This document shows, one piece after another, positions 28,474 through 36,429 of a stretch of 64,000 bases of DNA (the first letter of the stretch is position 1; every line of letters begins with the position of its first letter). The stretch comes from Marinibaculum pumilum (GTDB lineage: Bacteria; Pseudomonadota; Alphaproteobacteria; Ferrovibrionales; Ferrovibrionaceae). The translations under genes and the position numbers were made by a program. Location of the stretch: contig NZ_JBHRTR010000028.1 of the NCBI RefSeq assembly GCF_042646425.1, forward strand, positions 434,001-498,000, in the 5' to 3' direction. The notes under the pieces were generated by a model. That model was not told the origin of the DNA and did not search any database. It was given only the letters and a program-made list of their open reading frames with translations.

Positions 28474-29199
28474 TCAGCCGGCCGCCGCCGCCTTCGCTGG
28501 CAGGTGGGATGCGATGTAGGCACCGGCCATTTCGCGCCAGATGCCGAACAGGCGCTCGAAGCGATCCGGCTCGTCCTGCCAGAGCATGCGCACGGCGAAG
28601 CCGCGCACGATGCTCAGGGTCAGCCAGAGGATATCCTCGGCGACCTGCGGCGGGATGCCGGAGGCGACCAGCACGTCGTACCAGGCCTTCTCGGCCGGCA
28701 GGCGGGATTCCTTCGCCATCTGCCGGGTCCGTTCGCGGAAGGCGTCGTCCGGGGTTGCCATGCCGATGTCCAGGCCGATGAAGAAATCGTCCTGGAAGAA
28801 GAAGGCCTTGGCATCCTCGATGATGCCTTCCAGCACGTCTTCGTCCGCGCGGGGGCGGGTGACCTGTCGCATCGTGCGGGCGAGCGACTTGTCATAGACA
28901 TGCTGCAGGGTGGCGTAGACCAGGTCGTCCTTGGTCGGATAGTGGTGCAGCATCGCGCCGCGCGAAACGCCGGCGATGCGCGCCACCTCCGCGGTGCGGA
29001 AGTTGGCATAGCCGCGGTTCCGGATCAGGCGGACGGCGGCTTCCATGATGCGCAACTGGGTCTCGGCGCTGCGCTCCGCCTGTGTCTTGCGCGGACGCCG
29101 ATGGCCGCCGCCGCGCGAGGTTTCGCTCTTCCGCGTTCCGGTGCCCGCCTTGGCGACCGGCGCGGCCGCCCGCAGGCGCCGCTGCTCCACTGATGCCAT
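28474..29199 (-). CDS. TetR-family transcriptional regulator
   Basis: 241 residues from the ATG at 29199; a basic, low-complexity N-terminus (about 45 residues) precedes the helix-turn-helix RIMEAAVRLIRNRGYANFRTAEVARIAGVSRGAMLHHYPTKDDLVYATLQHVYD. The C-terminal helical ligand domain is of normal size. An upstream in-frame ATG at 29241 would add 14 residues. Being directly upstream of the acyl-CoA ligase operon, with a shared operator at 28421 and 33605, it is the natural candidate repressor responding to an acyl-CoA or aromatic acid. Its own promoter lies in the sequence gap. Confidence 0.88.
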   Translation of the reverse strand: MASVEQRRLRAAAPVAKAGTGTRKSETSRGGGHRRPRKTQAERSAETQLRIMEAAVRLIRNRGYANFRTAEVARIAGVSRGAMLHHYPTKDDLVYATLQHVYDKSLARTMRQVTRPRADEDVLEGIIEDAKAFFFQDDFFIGLDIGMATPDDAFRERTRQMAKESRLPAEKAWYDVLVASGIPPQVAEDILWLTLSIVRGFAVRMLWQDEPDRFERLFGIWREMAGAYIASHLPAKAAAAG

Positions 29200-29246
29200 T
29201 ACCCTGTCCCGGGCCGGCCGCCGCGCGGCGGCCGGCTCCAACTGCC

Positions 29247-29314
29247 NNNNNNNNNNNNNNNNNNNNNNNNNNNNNNNNNNNNNNNNNNNNNNNNNNNNNN
29301 NNNNNNNNNNNNNN
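29247..29314. other. Assembly gap (68 N)
   Basis: Run of N between the TetR gene and the VOC gene. Promoter, operator and terminator elements of both neighbours may be hidden here, and the distance between the two contigs is not certain. Confidence 0.99.
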
Positions 29315-29369
29315 GACCCCGATACCTAGCGGAGCGAGCGAATTGCGCAACATCCCTTCCGGCCGTCCC

Positions 29370-30269
29370 CTACGCGGCGGGTTCGATGGTGCCGACCTTG
29401 GCGAAGTTCGGTGCCGGCCTTGCACCCCAGGTGTCGAGCGAGGCAGGGACGGGTTCCAGCATGCGCGGGTCGCGCGGCGCCTCCTCCGGGAACTCCTCCA
29501 TGCCGAAGCTGTACTCCACCGTCATACCGTCGGGGTCCAGGTAGTACAGGAAGATGCTGCCCGACGGCGGATGGCGGCCGGGGCCGAACACGATCTCCAC
29601 CTGGGCGTCCTGCATGCGGTGGATCGCACGGCCGACATCGTCGATGTCGGTGACCATGAAGTTGACATGGTGCAGCCGGTTCTCCGGCCCCGCGGCGATC
29701 GCCAGGCTGTGGTGCAGCGGATTCGGAAAGCAGCGCAGGAACGCCACGATGCCCGGCACATAGTCGGAGGTCCTGAAGTTCAGCACCTCGGCCAGGAAGC
29801 CGTGTACGGCCTCCAGGTCCGTCACGCTGACCACCACATGTCCCAGCCGTTCGATCTTGGCGTGCGGCGGGGCATAGGGGATGGCCATGTGCTGAAGGCC
29901 ACGGAAGAACTCCAGGCAGAGGCCGGAGACGGGCTCCCGGAAGCGGATCGCCCGGCCCATCTTCAGGCCCGCCAGCTCGTCCGCCGCCACGGCCTCCACG
30001 GCGATCCCGCGCGACTTCAGGTGCGTCTCGGCCGCTGCCAGGTCGGCATCGGATTCCAGTTCGAAGGCAAGCCGCTTCAGTCCCGGCGCCTCGGCCCGGT
30101 ACAGCAGCAGGTTGTGATGGTCGTCGCCGCAGCGCAGGGCGGCACGATCCTCGTCCCGGTCGCTGAGGTTCAGCCCGACCAGGTCGCGGTAGAACGCCAC
30201 CGACCGGTCCAGGTCGGTGACGTTCAGCGCGGCATAGGCCAGCCGCCGGTAGCGGAAGGGGAAGCTCAT
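29370..30269 (-). CDS. VOC-superfamily protein, type I extradiol dioxygenase-like
   Basis: 299 residues with two tandem vicinal-oxygen-chelate modules: FRYRRLAYAALNVTDLDRSVAFYRDLVGLNL (first) and KIERLGHVVVSVTDLEAVHGFLAEVLNFRTSDYV (second). Candidate Fe ligands in the second half are the His of LGHVV, the His in LHHVNFMVTDI and the Glu of TVEYSFGMEEF, matching the two-His-one-Glu set of 2,3-dihydroxybiphenyl dioxygenase-like enzymes. Located 10 bases after the ring-hydroxylating dioxygenase beta gene, so it may cleave the diol ring produced downstream of that enzyme. Confidence 0.85.
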   Translation of the reverse strand: MSFPFRYRRLAYAALNVTDLDRSVAFYRDLVGLNLSDRDEDRAALRCGDDHHNLLLYRAEAPGLKRLAFELESDADLAAAETHLKSRGIAVEAVAADELAGLKMGRAIRFREPVSGLCLEFFRGLQHMAIPYAPPHAKIERLGHVVVSVTDLEAVHGFLAEVLNFRTSDYVPGIVAFLRCFPNPLHHSLAIAAGPENRLHHVNFMVTDIDDVGRAIHRMQDAQVEIVFGPGRHPPSGSIFLYYLDPDGMTVEYSFGMEEFPEEAPRDPRMLEPVPASLDTWGARPAPNFAKVGTIEPAA

Positions 30270-30279
30270 CCGCCCGCCC

Positions 30280-30765
30280 CTAGAGGATGATGCTGATGCG
30301 GCCCTGCGGCTTCAGGCCGTTCATGTCCAGCTCGCAGCGCTTCTCGCGGATCTTCAGCCCGCTGCCATTGGCGACGATGCGGTAGCGGATCGATCCGACA
30401 TAGACATCCGTCACCTCGTTTCGGGAACGGTAGGTGGCGAAGGCCGCGCCGACCTCCATTTCGTCGCCCTTGCGTTCGCGGATCCGCACGTTGGAGACCA
30501 GGTGCCGCGTCTTCGACCGCGGATATTCCGCGTGGGCGCTTTTCTTCAGCAGGCGCTCCACCCGCTCGCCCAGCCGGAACCGGTCGTCGGCGATGTAGAA
30601 CAGGTTGGTGTCGGGAGAGGCGTCCGGCGGCAGGTCCGTCGCGGGCACGTAGTAGTGGGCGTCGTCGGTGAACAGCGCCAGCCAGTCCTTCAGCCGCCAG
30701 TCGTCCAGCAGTTCCGCCTCGTAGAACAGGAAATCCTCGACCTCGATCCGGTTGACCTCGCCCAT
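30280..30765 (-). CDS. Aromatic-ring-hydroxylating dioxygenase, beta (small) subunit
   Basis: 161 residues with the NTF2-like beta-subunit pattern: VEDFLFYEAELLDDWRLKDWLALFTDDAHYYVPAT at the N-terminus, KTRHLVSNVRI in the middle and a C-terminal IREKRCELDMNGLKPQGRISIIL. The ATG (30765) overlaps the alpha-subunit stop, so the two are translationally coupled. The beta subunit is structural and stabilises the alpha3beta3 oxygenase. No ferredoxin or reductase gene is in this cluster; electron donors must come from elsewhere. Confidence 0.92.
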   Translation of the reverse strand: MGEVNRIEVEDFLFYEAELLDDWRLKDWLALFTDDAHYYVPATDLPPDASPDTNLFYIADDRFRLGERVERLLKKSAHAEYPRSKTRHLVSNVRIRERKGDEMEVGAAFATYRSRNEVTDVYVGSIRYRIVANGSGLKIREKRCELDMNGLKPQGRISIIL

Positions 30766-32105
30766 CACTCGGCCGCCTCCTGCGCGTGCACCCGCTGCGC
30801 CGGGCTGTCGGGGAACAGCAATTCGTTCCAGCGCCGCCAGAAGGCGCGCATCTGCTCCTCGTCGTCGGTGCGGAACTCCGTCTTGCCCATGCCCTTGGAA
30901 ATGTCGGACCAGGGCGCCTCGGCGGCGTTCTGGAAGCCCTTCTGGCACTGCTCCAGCGCCTCCACGTCGTCCGGCGTTGCGAAGCCGCCCGGGCCGAGGA
31001 ACTCCAGGAAGTTGTTCAGGCGGTACTTGCGTGCCCACTGGCTCTCTTCGCTGGGCGCGATCGCCCAGGCATTGACCTGCATCAGGGCGGGCGCGGTCGG
31101 ATAATAGGTCCGCACCGTGATCGCCATGATGTCGTTGATGATCAGGTTCGGGAAGATGAACAGGTTGCGGTTCCGCTCGCCGATCCGCTCCGCCCGCTTC
31201 TCGCCGAAACGTTCCACCAGCCTGGCGTAGATCGCGTCGATCTCGCGCTTGCCGTCGTCGCCCCAGGCCGGGATCCACTGCGCCACCGGGCGGCCCCAGG
31301 GGGCGGCATATTCGACCACGCCATGGCCGTTGCCCAGGTCGCGGCCATAGCCGCCGACCGCCATCTTCACCAGGCTGCCGGCGGTGTTCTGCAGATAGGC
31401 GAAATAGGTCGCATGGGTGGTCGCGGCGTGATAGCCGTCGATGCTGTTCTCGGTCAGCAGTTTCCAGTTCGCGCGGATCGAATAGTCCTGCGTGCCGCCG
31501 ACCACGGTCATGCCCGCCTCGGACTGGTCGCAGATCACGTCCAGATATTCGCGCGCATTGCCCAGATACTCCTCCAGCGGCACCACGTCGCGGTCGAAGC
31601 AGATGAAGCAGAAGCCGCGATACTCCTCGAACCGCGGCACGGCGAGCAGGTCGACATCGCCGTCGGCGTTGAAGCCTTCCGGATAGTCTTCCTGCCCGGG
31701 CCAGCTGCGCAGCTTGCCCTCCGGGGTGAAGGTCCAGCCGTGATAGAAGCACTGGAAGGATTTCGACCGGCCGGACCGTTCCCGGCAGACCTGTGCGCCG
31801 CGATGCGGGCAGGTGTTGAAGAAGGCGTGCAGTTCGCCCTTGCCGTCGCGGTTGAAGATGATCGGCCGGCCGCCGACATCGCGGGTCACGAAGTCGTTGG
31901 GCTGCGGCAGCTCCGAGATATGGCCCAGATAAAGCCAGCAGCGGGAGAAGATCTTCGCCCGCTCCGCCGCCAGGACGTCGGGGTCGGTGAAGCTGGTCCG
32001 GGCGACGCGGAAGGTCATCCGGTTCCTGTCCTCCACCACCATGCGCCCGGCTGTGCCACGGCCGTCTTCGCCCCGGCCTTCTTCGTGATGCACGCTCATG
32101 GTCAT
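30765..32105 (-). CDS. Rieske-type aromatic-ring-hydroxylating dioxygenase, alpha subunit
   Basis: 446 residues. Rieske centre: Cys99-x-His101 (NTCPHRGAQ) and Cys119-x2-His122 (QCFYHGW). Mononuclear iron site: NSIDGYHAATTHATY with His226 and His231, the distal Asp/Glu being in the C-terminal third. It would insert dioxygen into an aromatic acid or similar substrate. The 30-residue acidic/basic leader (MTMSVHHEEGRGEDG...) is poorly conserved; Met30 (MTFRVARTSF) is an alternative start. Lies downstream of a binding-protein gene with a hairpin between, and upstream of the beta subunit. Confidence 0.93.
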   Translation of the reverse strand: MTMSVHHEEGRGEDGRGTAGRMVVEDRNRMTFRVARTSFTDPDVLAAERAKIFSRCWLYLGHISELPQPNDFVTRDVGGRPIIFNRDGKGELHAFFNTCPHRGAQVCRERSGRSKSFQCFYHGWTFTPEGKLRSWPGQEDYPEGFNADGDVDLLAVPRFEEYRGFCFICFDRDVVPLEEYLGNAREYLDVICDQSEAGMTVVGGTQDYSIRANWKLLTENSIDGYHAATTHATYFAYLQNTAGSLVKMAVGGYGRDLGNGHGVVEYAAPWGRPVAQWIPAWGDDGKREIDAIYARLVERFGEKRAERIGERNRNLFIFPNLIINDIMAITVRTYYPTAPALMQVNAWAIAPSEESQWARKYRLNNFLEFLGPGGFATPDDVEALEQCQKGFQNAAEAPWSDISKGMGKTEFRTDDEEQMRAFWRRWNELLFPDSPAQRVHAQEAAE

Positions 32106-32170
32106 CTCCTCCCGCGGATTGCCGCCTGCGATCGGGTGCAGGTCGGCAGGCTTTCTGCGTCTCCTGGCGG

Positions 32171-32191
32171 AGGGGGCGGATCCGCCACCCC
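32171..32191 (-). other. Intercistronic hairpin between binding protein and Rieske genes
   Basis: The palindrome GGCGGATCCGCC (32174-32185) is flanked by G-rich and C-rich runs that extend the stem with one bulge. It lies in the 152-bp gap between the binding-protein gene and the Rieske alpha gene. Such structures often protect the binding-protein mRNA and lower expression of the genes behind it. There is no T-run. Confidence 0.45.
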
Positions 32192-32257
32192 CCCCTGTCG
32201 TTGGCCGTCCCGGGCGGCGGTCTTTCTGCCGCCTGCCCGGCGTTTCGCGTCCGCGCC

Positions 32258-33496
32258 TCAGTGCATCGCCGCGGCGGTCGGATCGCTGATCAGTTCGCCC
32301 TGCGGCACCCAGCTGGTGCCGTCGAACTTGCGCAGCTGCAGTTCCTTGTAGGCGTTGAAGTCCTTTGCATCGTTGCGCAGCTTGATGCCGGGGACCACCA
32401 TCGGCACCTGCACGCCGTCCAGCGAGGTGGCGACCTTCATCAGGTTCTCCCGGGTCAGGTTGTCGCCGGCCTCGCGCAGCACATGTTCGAACATCGCCGC
32501 GTTGATGTAGCCGGAGACCGCCAGCGAATTGCCGGGATTCTCGTTCGGCAGATATTCCTTCATCAGCGCCATGTATTCCTTCATGTCGGCGTCGCCGGCC
32601 CAGCGCGGGTCGCTCGGCTCCTTCACGAAGGTCGCGGTCATCATGTCCTTGGACTTGTCCAGGCCGGCCGGCTCCAGCACCGCCTTGATCGAGGTCGAGG
32701 GGCTCGCGACATAGTGCACCGGGTGCCAGCCGATCTCGTCCAGGCGCTGGATCGCCTGCGCGGCGAACTTCGGCGTGGTGAACTGCATGAAGGTGTCGGC
32801 GCCGGACTGTTTCAGCGATGTGATCTGCGAGAACACGGTCGGGTCGGTAAGCTGGTAGCTCGCTTCCGCCACGATCATCTCGTCGGCCTTGTCGCCCAGC
32901 GCAGCGCGCAGCCCCTTCACGTAATCCTTGCCGTAATCGTCATGCTGGTACAGCACGGCGATCTTGGCGTCCGGGTTGGTCTGCAGGACGTGCGCGCCGT
33001 AGATCGCGCCCTCCATCTCGAACGGCGGATAGAAGGACATCGTCCAGGGGTAGTTCTCCGGGTCGTTGAAGCGGCTGCCGCCGGCGGAGATCAGCAGCTG
33101 CGGCACGCCCTTGCCGTTCAGGTATTTCTGGGTGGCGACGTTGGGCACGGTGCCGACCGTGCCGACCTCGGCCAGGATGCCGTCCTCCTCGACCATCTTG
33201 CGGGTCGCCTCGATCGCCTTCGGCGGGCTGTAGGCATTGTCCAGCAGGATCAGGTTGACCTTGCGGCCGTTGATGCCGCCCTGGTCGTTCAGCCGCTCGA
33301 AATAGGCCTTCCAGGCATGGCTGTAGGTGCCGAACACCGAGGCCGGGCCGCTGAGCGCGACGCTCTGGCCGACCTTGATCTCGGTGTCGCTGGCGCCCTG
33401 GTCGTATTTGGGTTCCGCCGCGGCCATGCCGGCCGAGAGTGCGAGGGCGGCGGACAGCGCACCCCCAAGAAGTCCTGCCGTGAATCCGGTCCGCAT
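32258..33496 (-). CDS. Liv-type ABC importer periplasmic binding protein
   Basis: 412 residues from the ATG at 33496 (GAGGGAGGAA upstream). A signal peptide (RTGFTAGLLGGALSAALALSAGMAAA) precedes a type I binding fold typical of the aromatic/branched-chain amino acid group: EIKVGQSVALSGPASVFGTYSHAWKAYFERLNDQGGINGRKV. No permease or ATPase lies beside it; it may use the Liv-type translocator encoded at 39679-44941 or another one. Being first in a unit with Rieske and VOC dioxygenases suggests it captures the aromatic substrate or its precursor. A clear regulated promoter lies 100 bases upstream. Confidence 0.9.
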   Translation of the reverse strand: MRTGFTAGLLGGALSAALALSAGMAAAEPKYDQGASDTEIKVGQSVALSGPASVFGTYSHAWKAYFERLNDQGGINGRKVNLILLDNAYSPPKAIEATRKMVEEDGILAEVGTVGTVPNVATQKYLNGKGVPQLLISAGGSRFNDPENYPWTMSFYPPFEMEGAIYGAHVLQTNPDAKIAVLYQHDDYGKDYVKGLRAALGDKADEMIVAEASYQLTDPTVFSQITSLKQSGADTFMQFTTPKFAAQAIQRLDEIGWHPVHYVASPSTSIKAVLEPAGLDKSKDMMTATFVKEPSDPRWAGDADMKEYMALMKEYLPNENPGNSLAVSGYINAAMFEHVLREAGDNLTRENLMKVATSLDGVQVPMVVPGIKLRNDAKDFNAYKELQLRKFDGTSWVPQGELISDPTAAAMH

Positions 33497-33598
33497 AGTT
33501 TCCTCCCTCGGGTCCGTTCCGGGTTTCTTTGTGTGCCCCAGTTGCCGTAGGCGCCACTGCCGGCCGCCGGCTGCTCTGTGCGGGGCGCCAGCCACACC

Positions 33599-33627
33599 AT
33601 AAAAAAACAGTTCTGACTGTTTGTAAA
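33599..33627 (-). promoter_or_regulatory. Sigma-70-like promoter with a TetR-type operator filling the spacer
   Basis: On the minus strand: -35 TTTACA (33627-33622, 5/6), a 17-base spacer, and -10 TTTTAT (33604-33599, 4/6). The perfect inverted repeat AAACAGT-TCTG-ACTGTTT (33605-33622) spans essentially the whole spacer. A repressor bound here would exclude RNA polymerase. The core matches the site at 28421. The start codon follows 103 bases downstream of the -10. Confidence 0.7.
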
Positions 33628-33642
33628 TCGGTAAGACCATTG
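33626..33642 (-). promoter_or_regulatory. FadR/PdhR-type box upstream of the binding-protein promoter
   Basis: Read on the minus strand: CAATGGT-CTT-ACCGATT. Seven of seven left-arm and five of seven right-arm bases equal the box at 24673. It abuts the -35 element, so it could serve either an activator or a repressor. The FCD-type GntR protein at 12721 is a candidate binder; a regulator outside the window is equally possible. Confidence 0.55.
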
Positions 33643-33709
33643 GGCCATGCGCGGCGGCCGTCCGGGCCGGCGGGAAGGCGGCGCTTCGGACGGCGCCTGG
33701 CGGCAGGGC

Positions 33710-34630
33710 TCAGCGCCGGCCGATCCCTTCGATGTCGAACGGCGTCGACTGGTAGATCTCGTTGATCCAGTTGCCGAACAGCAGGTGCGCATGGCTGCGC
33801 CAGCGGTTCTCTGGCGGCCGGGCGGGATCCTCGGCGGGGAAATAGTTGCGCGGGACCTGGACCGGCTTGCCCGTATCGCGGTCGCGGGCATATTCGTCCG
33901 CCAGCGAAAAGGTGTCGTACTCGATATGGTTGAACATGTGCAGCGAGCGATGCGCCGGATCGTGCAGCAGGCAAAGCCCCGCCTCGTCGGACTCCATCAG
34001 CACGGTCATGCCGCTGTCGGCGGGGATGTCGGCGCGGCGGACCTCGGTCCAGCGCGACACCGGGATCGAGAAATCGTCGGAGAAGCCGCGCAGATAGGGC
34101 GAGGCGGGCGCCAGGTTGCGGTGGCGGTAGACGCCGAATGCCTTCTCTGCCAGCAGGTATTTCGGCACGCCGTGGAAGTGGTGCACCGCGGCCTGAGCGC
34201 CCCAGCAGATGTTCAGGCAGGCATGCACATGATCCTGCGTCCAGTCGAAGATGCGGCGCAGCTCGTCCCAGTAGGTGACCTGCTCGAAAGGCAGGGTCTC
34301 CACCGGCGCCCCGGTGACGATGAAGCCGTCGAAGCGCTCGTCGCGGATCTCCTCCCAGTCGCGGTAGAAGGTGATGATGTGCTCGCCCGGCGTATTGCGG
34401 GGCACATGGTGGGTCATCTTCACCAGGGTCAGTTCGACCTGCAGCGGGGTTGCGCCCAGCAGGCGCGCGAACTGGGTCTCGGTGCGGATCTTGTTGGGCA
34501 TCAGGTTCAGGAGCGCGATGCGCATCGGGCGGATGTCCTGGCGCACCGCGTCCGCCTCGCCCATGACCATCACCCCCTCCGCATCGAGGGTCGCGCGGGC
34601 AGGCAGGTCGTCGGGGATCTTGATGGGCAT
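33710..34630 (-). CDS. metA: Homoserine O-acyltransferase MetA, predicted acetyl-CoA type
   Basis: 306 residues, full length. The catalytic triad falls on E. coli MetA numbering: Cys142 (NICWGAQAA), His235 and Glu237 (FNHIEYDT); Lys47 (MPNK) is present. Position 111 is glutamate (TGAPVE), the residue reported in MetA homologues that use acetyl-CoA, whereas succinyl-CoA enzymes have glycine, so O-acetylhomoserine is the predicted product for methionine synthesis. It lies alone between the aromatic operon and the kinase gene, same strand as the former. Confidence 0.95.
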   Translation of the reverse strand: MPIKIPDDLPARATLDAEGVMVMGEADAVRQDIRPMRIALLNLMPNKIRTETQFARLLGATPLQVELTLVKMTHHVPRNTPGEHIITFYRDWEEIRDERFDGFIVTGAPVETLPFEQVTYWDELRRIFDWTQDHVHACLNICWGAQAAVHHFHGVPKYLLAEKAFGVYRHRNLAPASPYLRGFSDDFSIPVSRWTEVRRADIPADSGMTVLMESDEAGLCLLHDPAHRSLHMFNHIEYDTFSLADEYARDRDTGKPVQVPRNYFPAEDPARPPENRWRSHAHLLFGNWINEIYQSTPFDIEGIGRR

Positions 34631-34735
34631 TCTTTACTTCTCGTTCGGCCGGCTGCGCGCCGGCTTCGTCTTCGCGTCCGGCTTCCTCGCCGGGGCCAGA
34701 CGTTACACCAGAACCGGGACGGATTGACCATCTGC
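34631..34735 (-). promoter_or_regulatory. metA promoter/leader region
   Basis: A possible minus-strand promoter is TGGTCA, 17 bases, TGTAAC near 34708-34730. The leader after it contains GCCGGC-GCGCA-GCCGGC, a 6-bp-stem hairpin, then AGAAGTAAAGA before the ATG. metA leaders in related bacteria often carry SAM riboswitches, but I could not match a known consensus by eye. Confidence 0.35.
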
Positions 34736-34922
34736 AAATATGCTGTGTGTTCCTGGCCGATCCGCGGTCAGGTTCAGGGCAGGATCCGGTGGCCGGCCCC
34801 GGGCGCGGTGGTATCTGGATCTTCACGGATCGGCAACCTGTGCACGGCCACCATGCCGCTTCTTTCCGGCAGGGCGGCGGTCGCGCTTCTTACCGAGTCA
34901 GCAGCGAGCGGTCACAGCGGCC

Positions 34923-36326
34923 ATGCAGATCATCCGGCAGCCTGCCCTTTCCCGTCTGTTCCGCCGCCCGGCTGTTTCCCGGGCGATGCTCCTTGCCCGC
35001 ACCGCGCCCGGCCGGACCGCAGCAGTTCCGGCCATGTCCGCCGGCCTCAGGAATGCGGTGGAGGTCGAGAAGCTGCTGCAGCTGAACCGGAACCAGCTTG
35101 TCGCGGCCATCATCGGCATCATCAACCCGCTGCTGCTGGCCTCCGTCCTGTGGCGGCCGGAGACGGCGCATTTCCTGGCCGGCTGGGTGCTTGTCGGGCT
35201 TGCCTTCTGCGGCCTGCAGCTGCGCGCATGGTGGCGCAACCGCCATCGCCCGCGACCCGCACGGGCGCCGCGGAACCTGGACCTGCGGGTCTGCCTGGCT
35301 GCGGCCTTGGGAAGCCTCTACTGGGCGGTGCTGCCGGTGGTGGCGATACCGCAGGCCGACGAGGCGGAGGTGCTGGCCGTCGTGATCGTGGTCTGCGGCA
35401 CCGGCGTCGGCGGGGCCGTCCTCCTGTCCCTGGTGCCGCTGGCGGCGGCGATCTACTTCGCGATCACCTTCGTGCCGACGATCGCCATCGTCCTCGCGCG
35501 GATACCGGAAACCCCCTGGCTGCTGGCACTGCTGATCTTCAACCTGTTCGTCTTCATGACGGTCACGGTCCAGCGGCTGCACCAGGTCTTCTTCACCAAC
35601 TGGGCCAATGCGATAGAGACCAGCCGCCTGGCGGAAGAGGCGCGTGCGGCCGAGCGGACGAAGGCGGAGTTCGTCGCCAATATGAGCCACGAACTGCGGA
35701 CGCCGCTGAATGCCATCAACGGCTTCTCCGAGGCGATGGCGGCGCAGCTGTTCGGCGATCTCGGTTCCGACCGCTACCGGACCTATGCCCAGGACATCCA
35801 GGCCAGCGGGCATCACCTGCTGGAGATCATCAACGACCTGATCGACATTTCCAGGATCGAGGCCGGCCGGTACGACCTCCAGAAGGCGGATGTGCCGGTC
35901 GCGGACGTGCTGGAGCTGGGGCGGCGCCTGGCCCTGCAGGCGGCGATGGCGGCCGGCGTGGAGCTTCGCGTGCAGGTGCCGGTCGCCCTGTCCGCCCGCC
36001 TCGACAGGATGGCGGTGTCGCATGTCGCGATGCATGTCCTGCTGCAGGCGGTGCGCAGCGCGCCGAGCGGCAGCGGCGTGGAACTCTCTGCCGCCGCCGG
36101 GCCGGACGGCGCGCTGACGATCGCCGTCCGACTGTCGGATCGGGTAGGGCCGGGGCCGGGCGCAGCGGCGGAGGTCGCCGGCGGCCCGGCGCTGGGGATG
36201 CAGCTGGCGCAGGCGCTGATGGTCCTGCATGACGGCGAACTGGTCCTTGGCGCGCCTGCGTCGGACCTGGTCGCGGAGGGCCGCTTTCCGCCAGGTACGG
36301 CGACAGGCGTGTCGAAGCCCGGCTAG
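34923..36326 (+). CDS. Membrane histidine kinase with degenerate ATP-binding domain
   Basis: 467 residues from 34923; Met38 is an alternative start. About six membrane helices (roughly residues 58-217) are followed by a linker and a proper HisKA dimerisation domain, KAEFVANMSHELRTPLNAINGFSEAM with His256, and LLEIINDLIDISRIEAGRYDL. The C-terminal HATPase region is abnormal: the N-box Asn is missing (HVAMHVLLQAVRSAPSGSGVEL), the G1 DxGxG reads SDRVGPGPG, and only a short G2-like GGPALGMQLAQALMVLHDGEL remains. ATP binding is therefore doubtful. No response regulator is adjacent. It may act as a phosphatase, a phosphoacceptor or a partner of another kinase. Confidence 0.82.
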   Translation: MQIIRQPALSRLFRRPAVSRAMLLARTAPGRTAAVPAMSAGLRNAVEVEKLLQLNRNQLVAAIIGIINPLLLASVLWRPETAHFLAGWVLVGLAFCGLQLRAWWRNRHRPRPARAPRNLDLRVCLAAALGSLYWAVLPVVAIPQADEAEVLAVVIVVCGTGVGGAVLLSLVPLAAAIYFAITFVPTIAIVLARIPETPWLLALLIFNLFVFMTVTVQRLHQVFFTNWANAIETSRLAEEARAAERTKAEFVANMSHELRTPLNAINGFSEAMAAQLFGDLGSDRYRTYAQDIQASGHHLLEIINDLIDISRIEAGRYDLQKADVPVADVLELGRRLALQAAMAAGVELRVQVPVALSARLDRMAVSHVAMHVLLQAVRSAPSGSGVELSAAAGPDGALTIAVRLSDRVGPGPGAAAEVAGGPALGMQLAQALMVLHDGELVLGAPASDLVAEGRFPPGTATGVSKPG

Positions 36327-36429
36327 CTGCCGCCGCGGCCGTGGCACGGATCCTGTATCGCTGCCGCCAGCATGTGCCACCCGTGCCGGGCTGGTGCAGT
36401 GTCCCAGCCCATCCGCGACGGAGCGAGTG

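Noticed and set aside
34631..34735. SAM-II or SAM/SAH riboswitch upstream of metA
   Set aside because: Location would fit, but the conserved pseudoknot sequence could not be matched by eye. A covariance-model search would decide.
33647..36232. 861-codon plus-strand frame crossing metA and the kinase gene
   Set aside because: It is antisense to metA and out of frame with the kinase; no domain.
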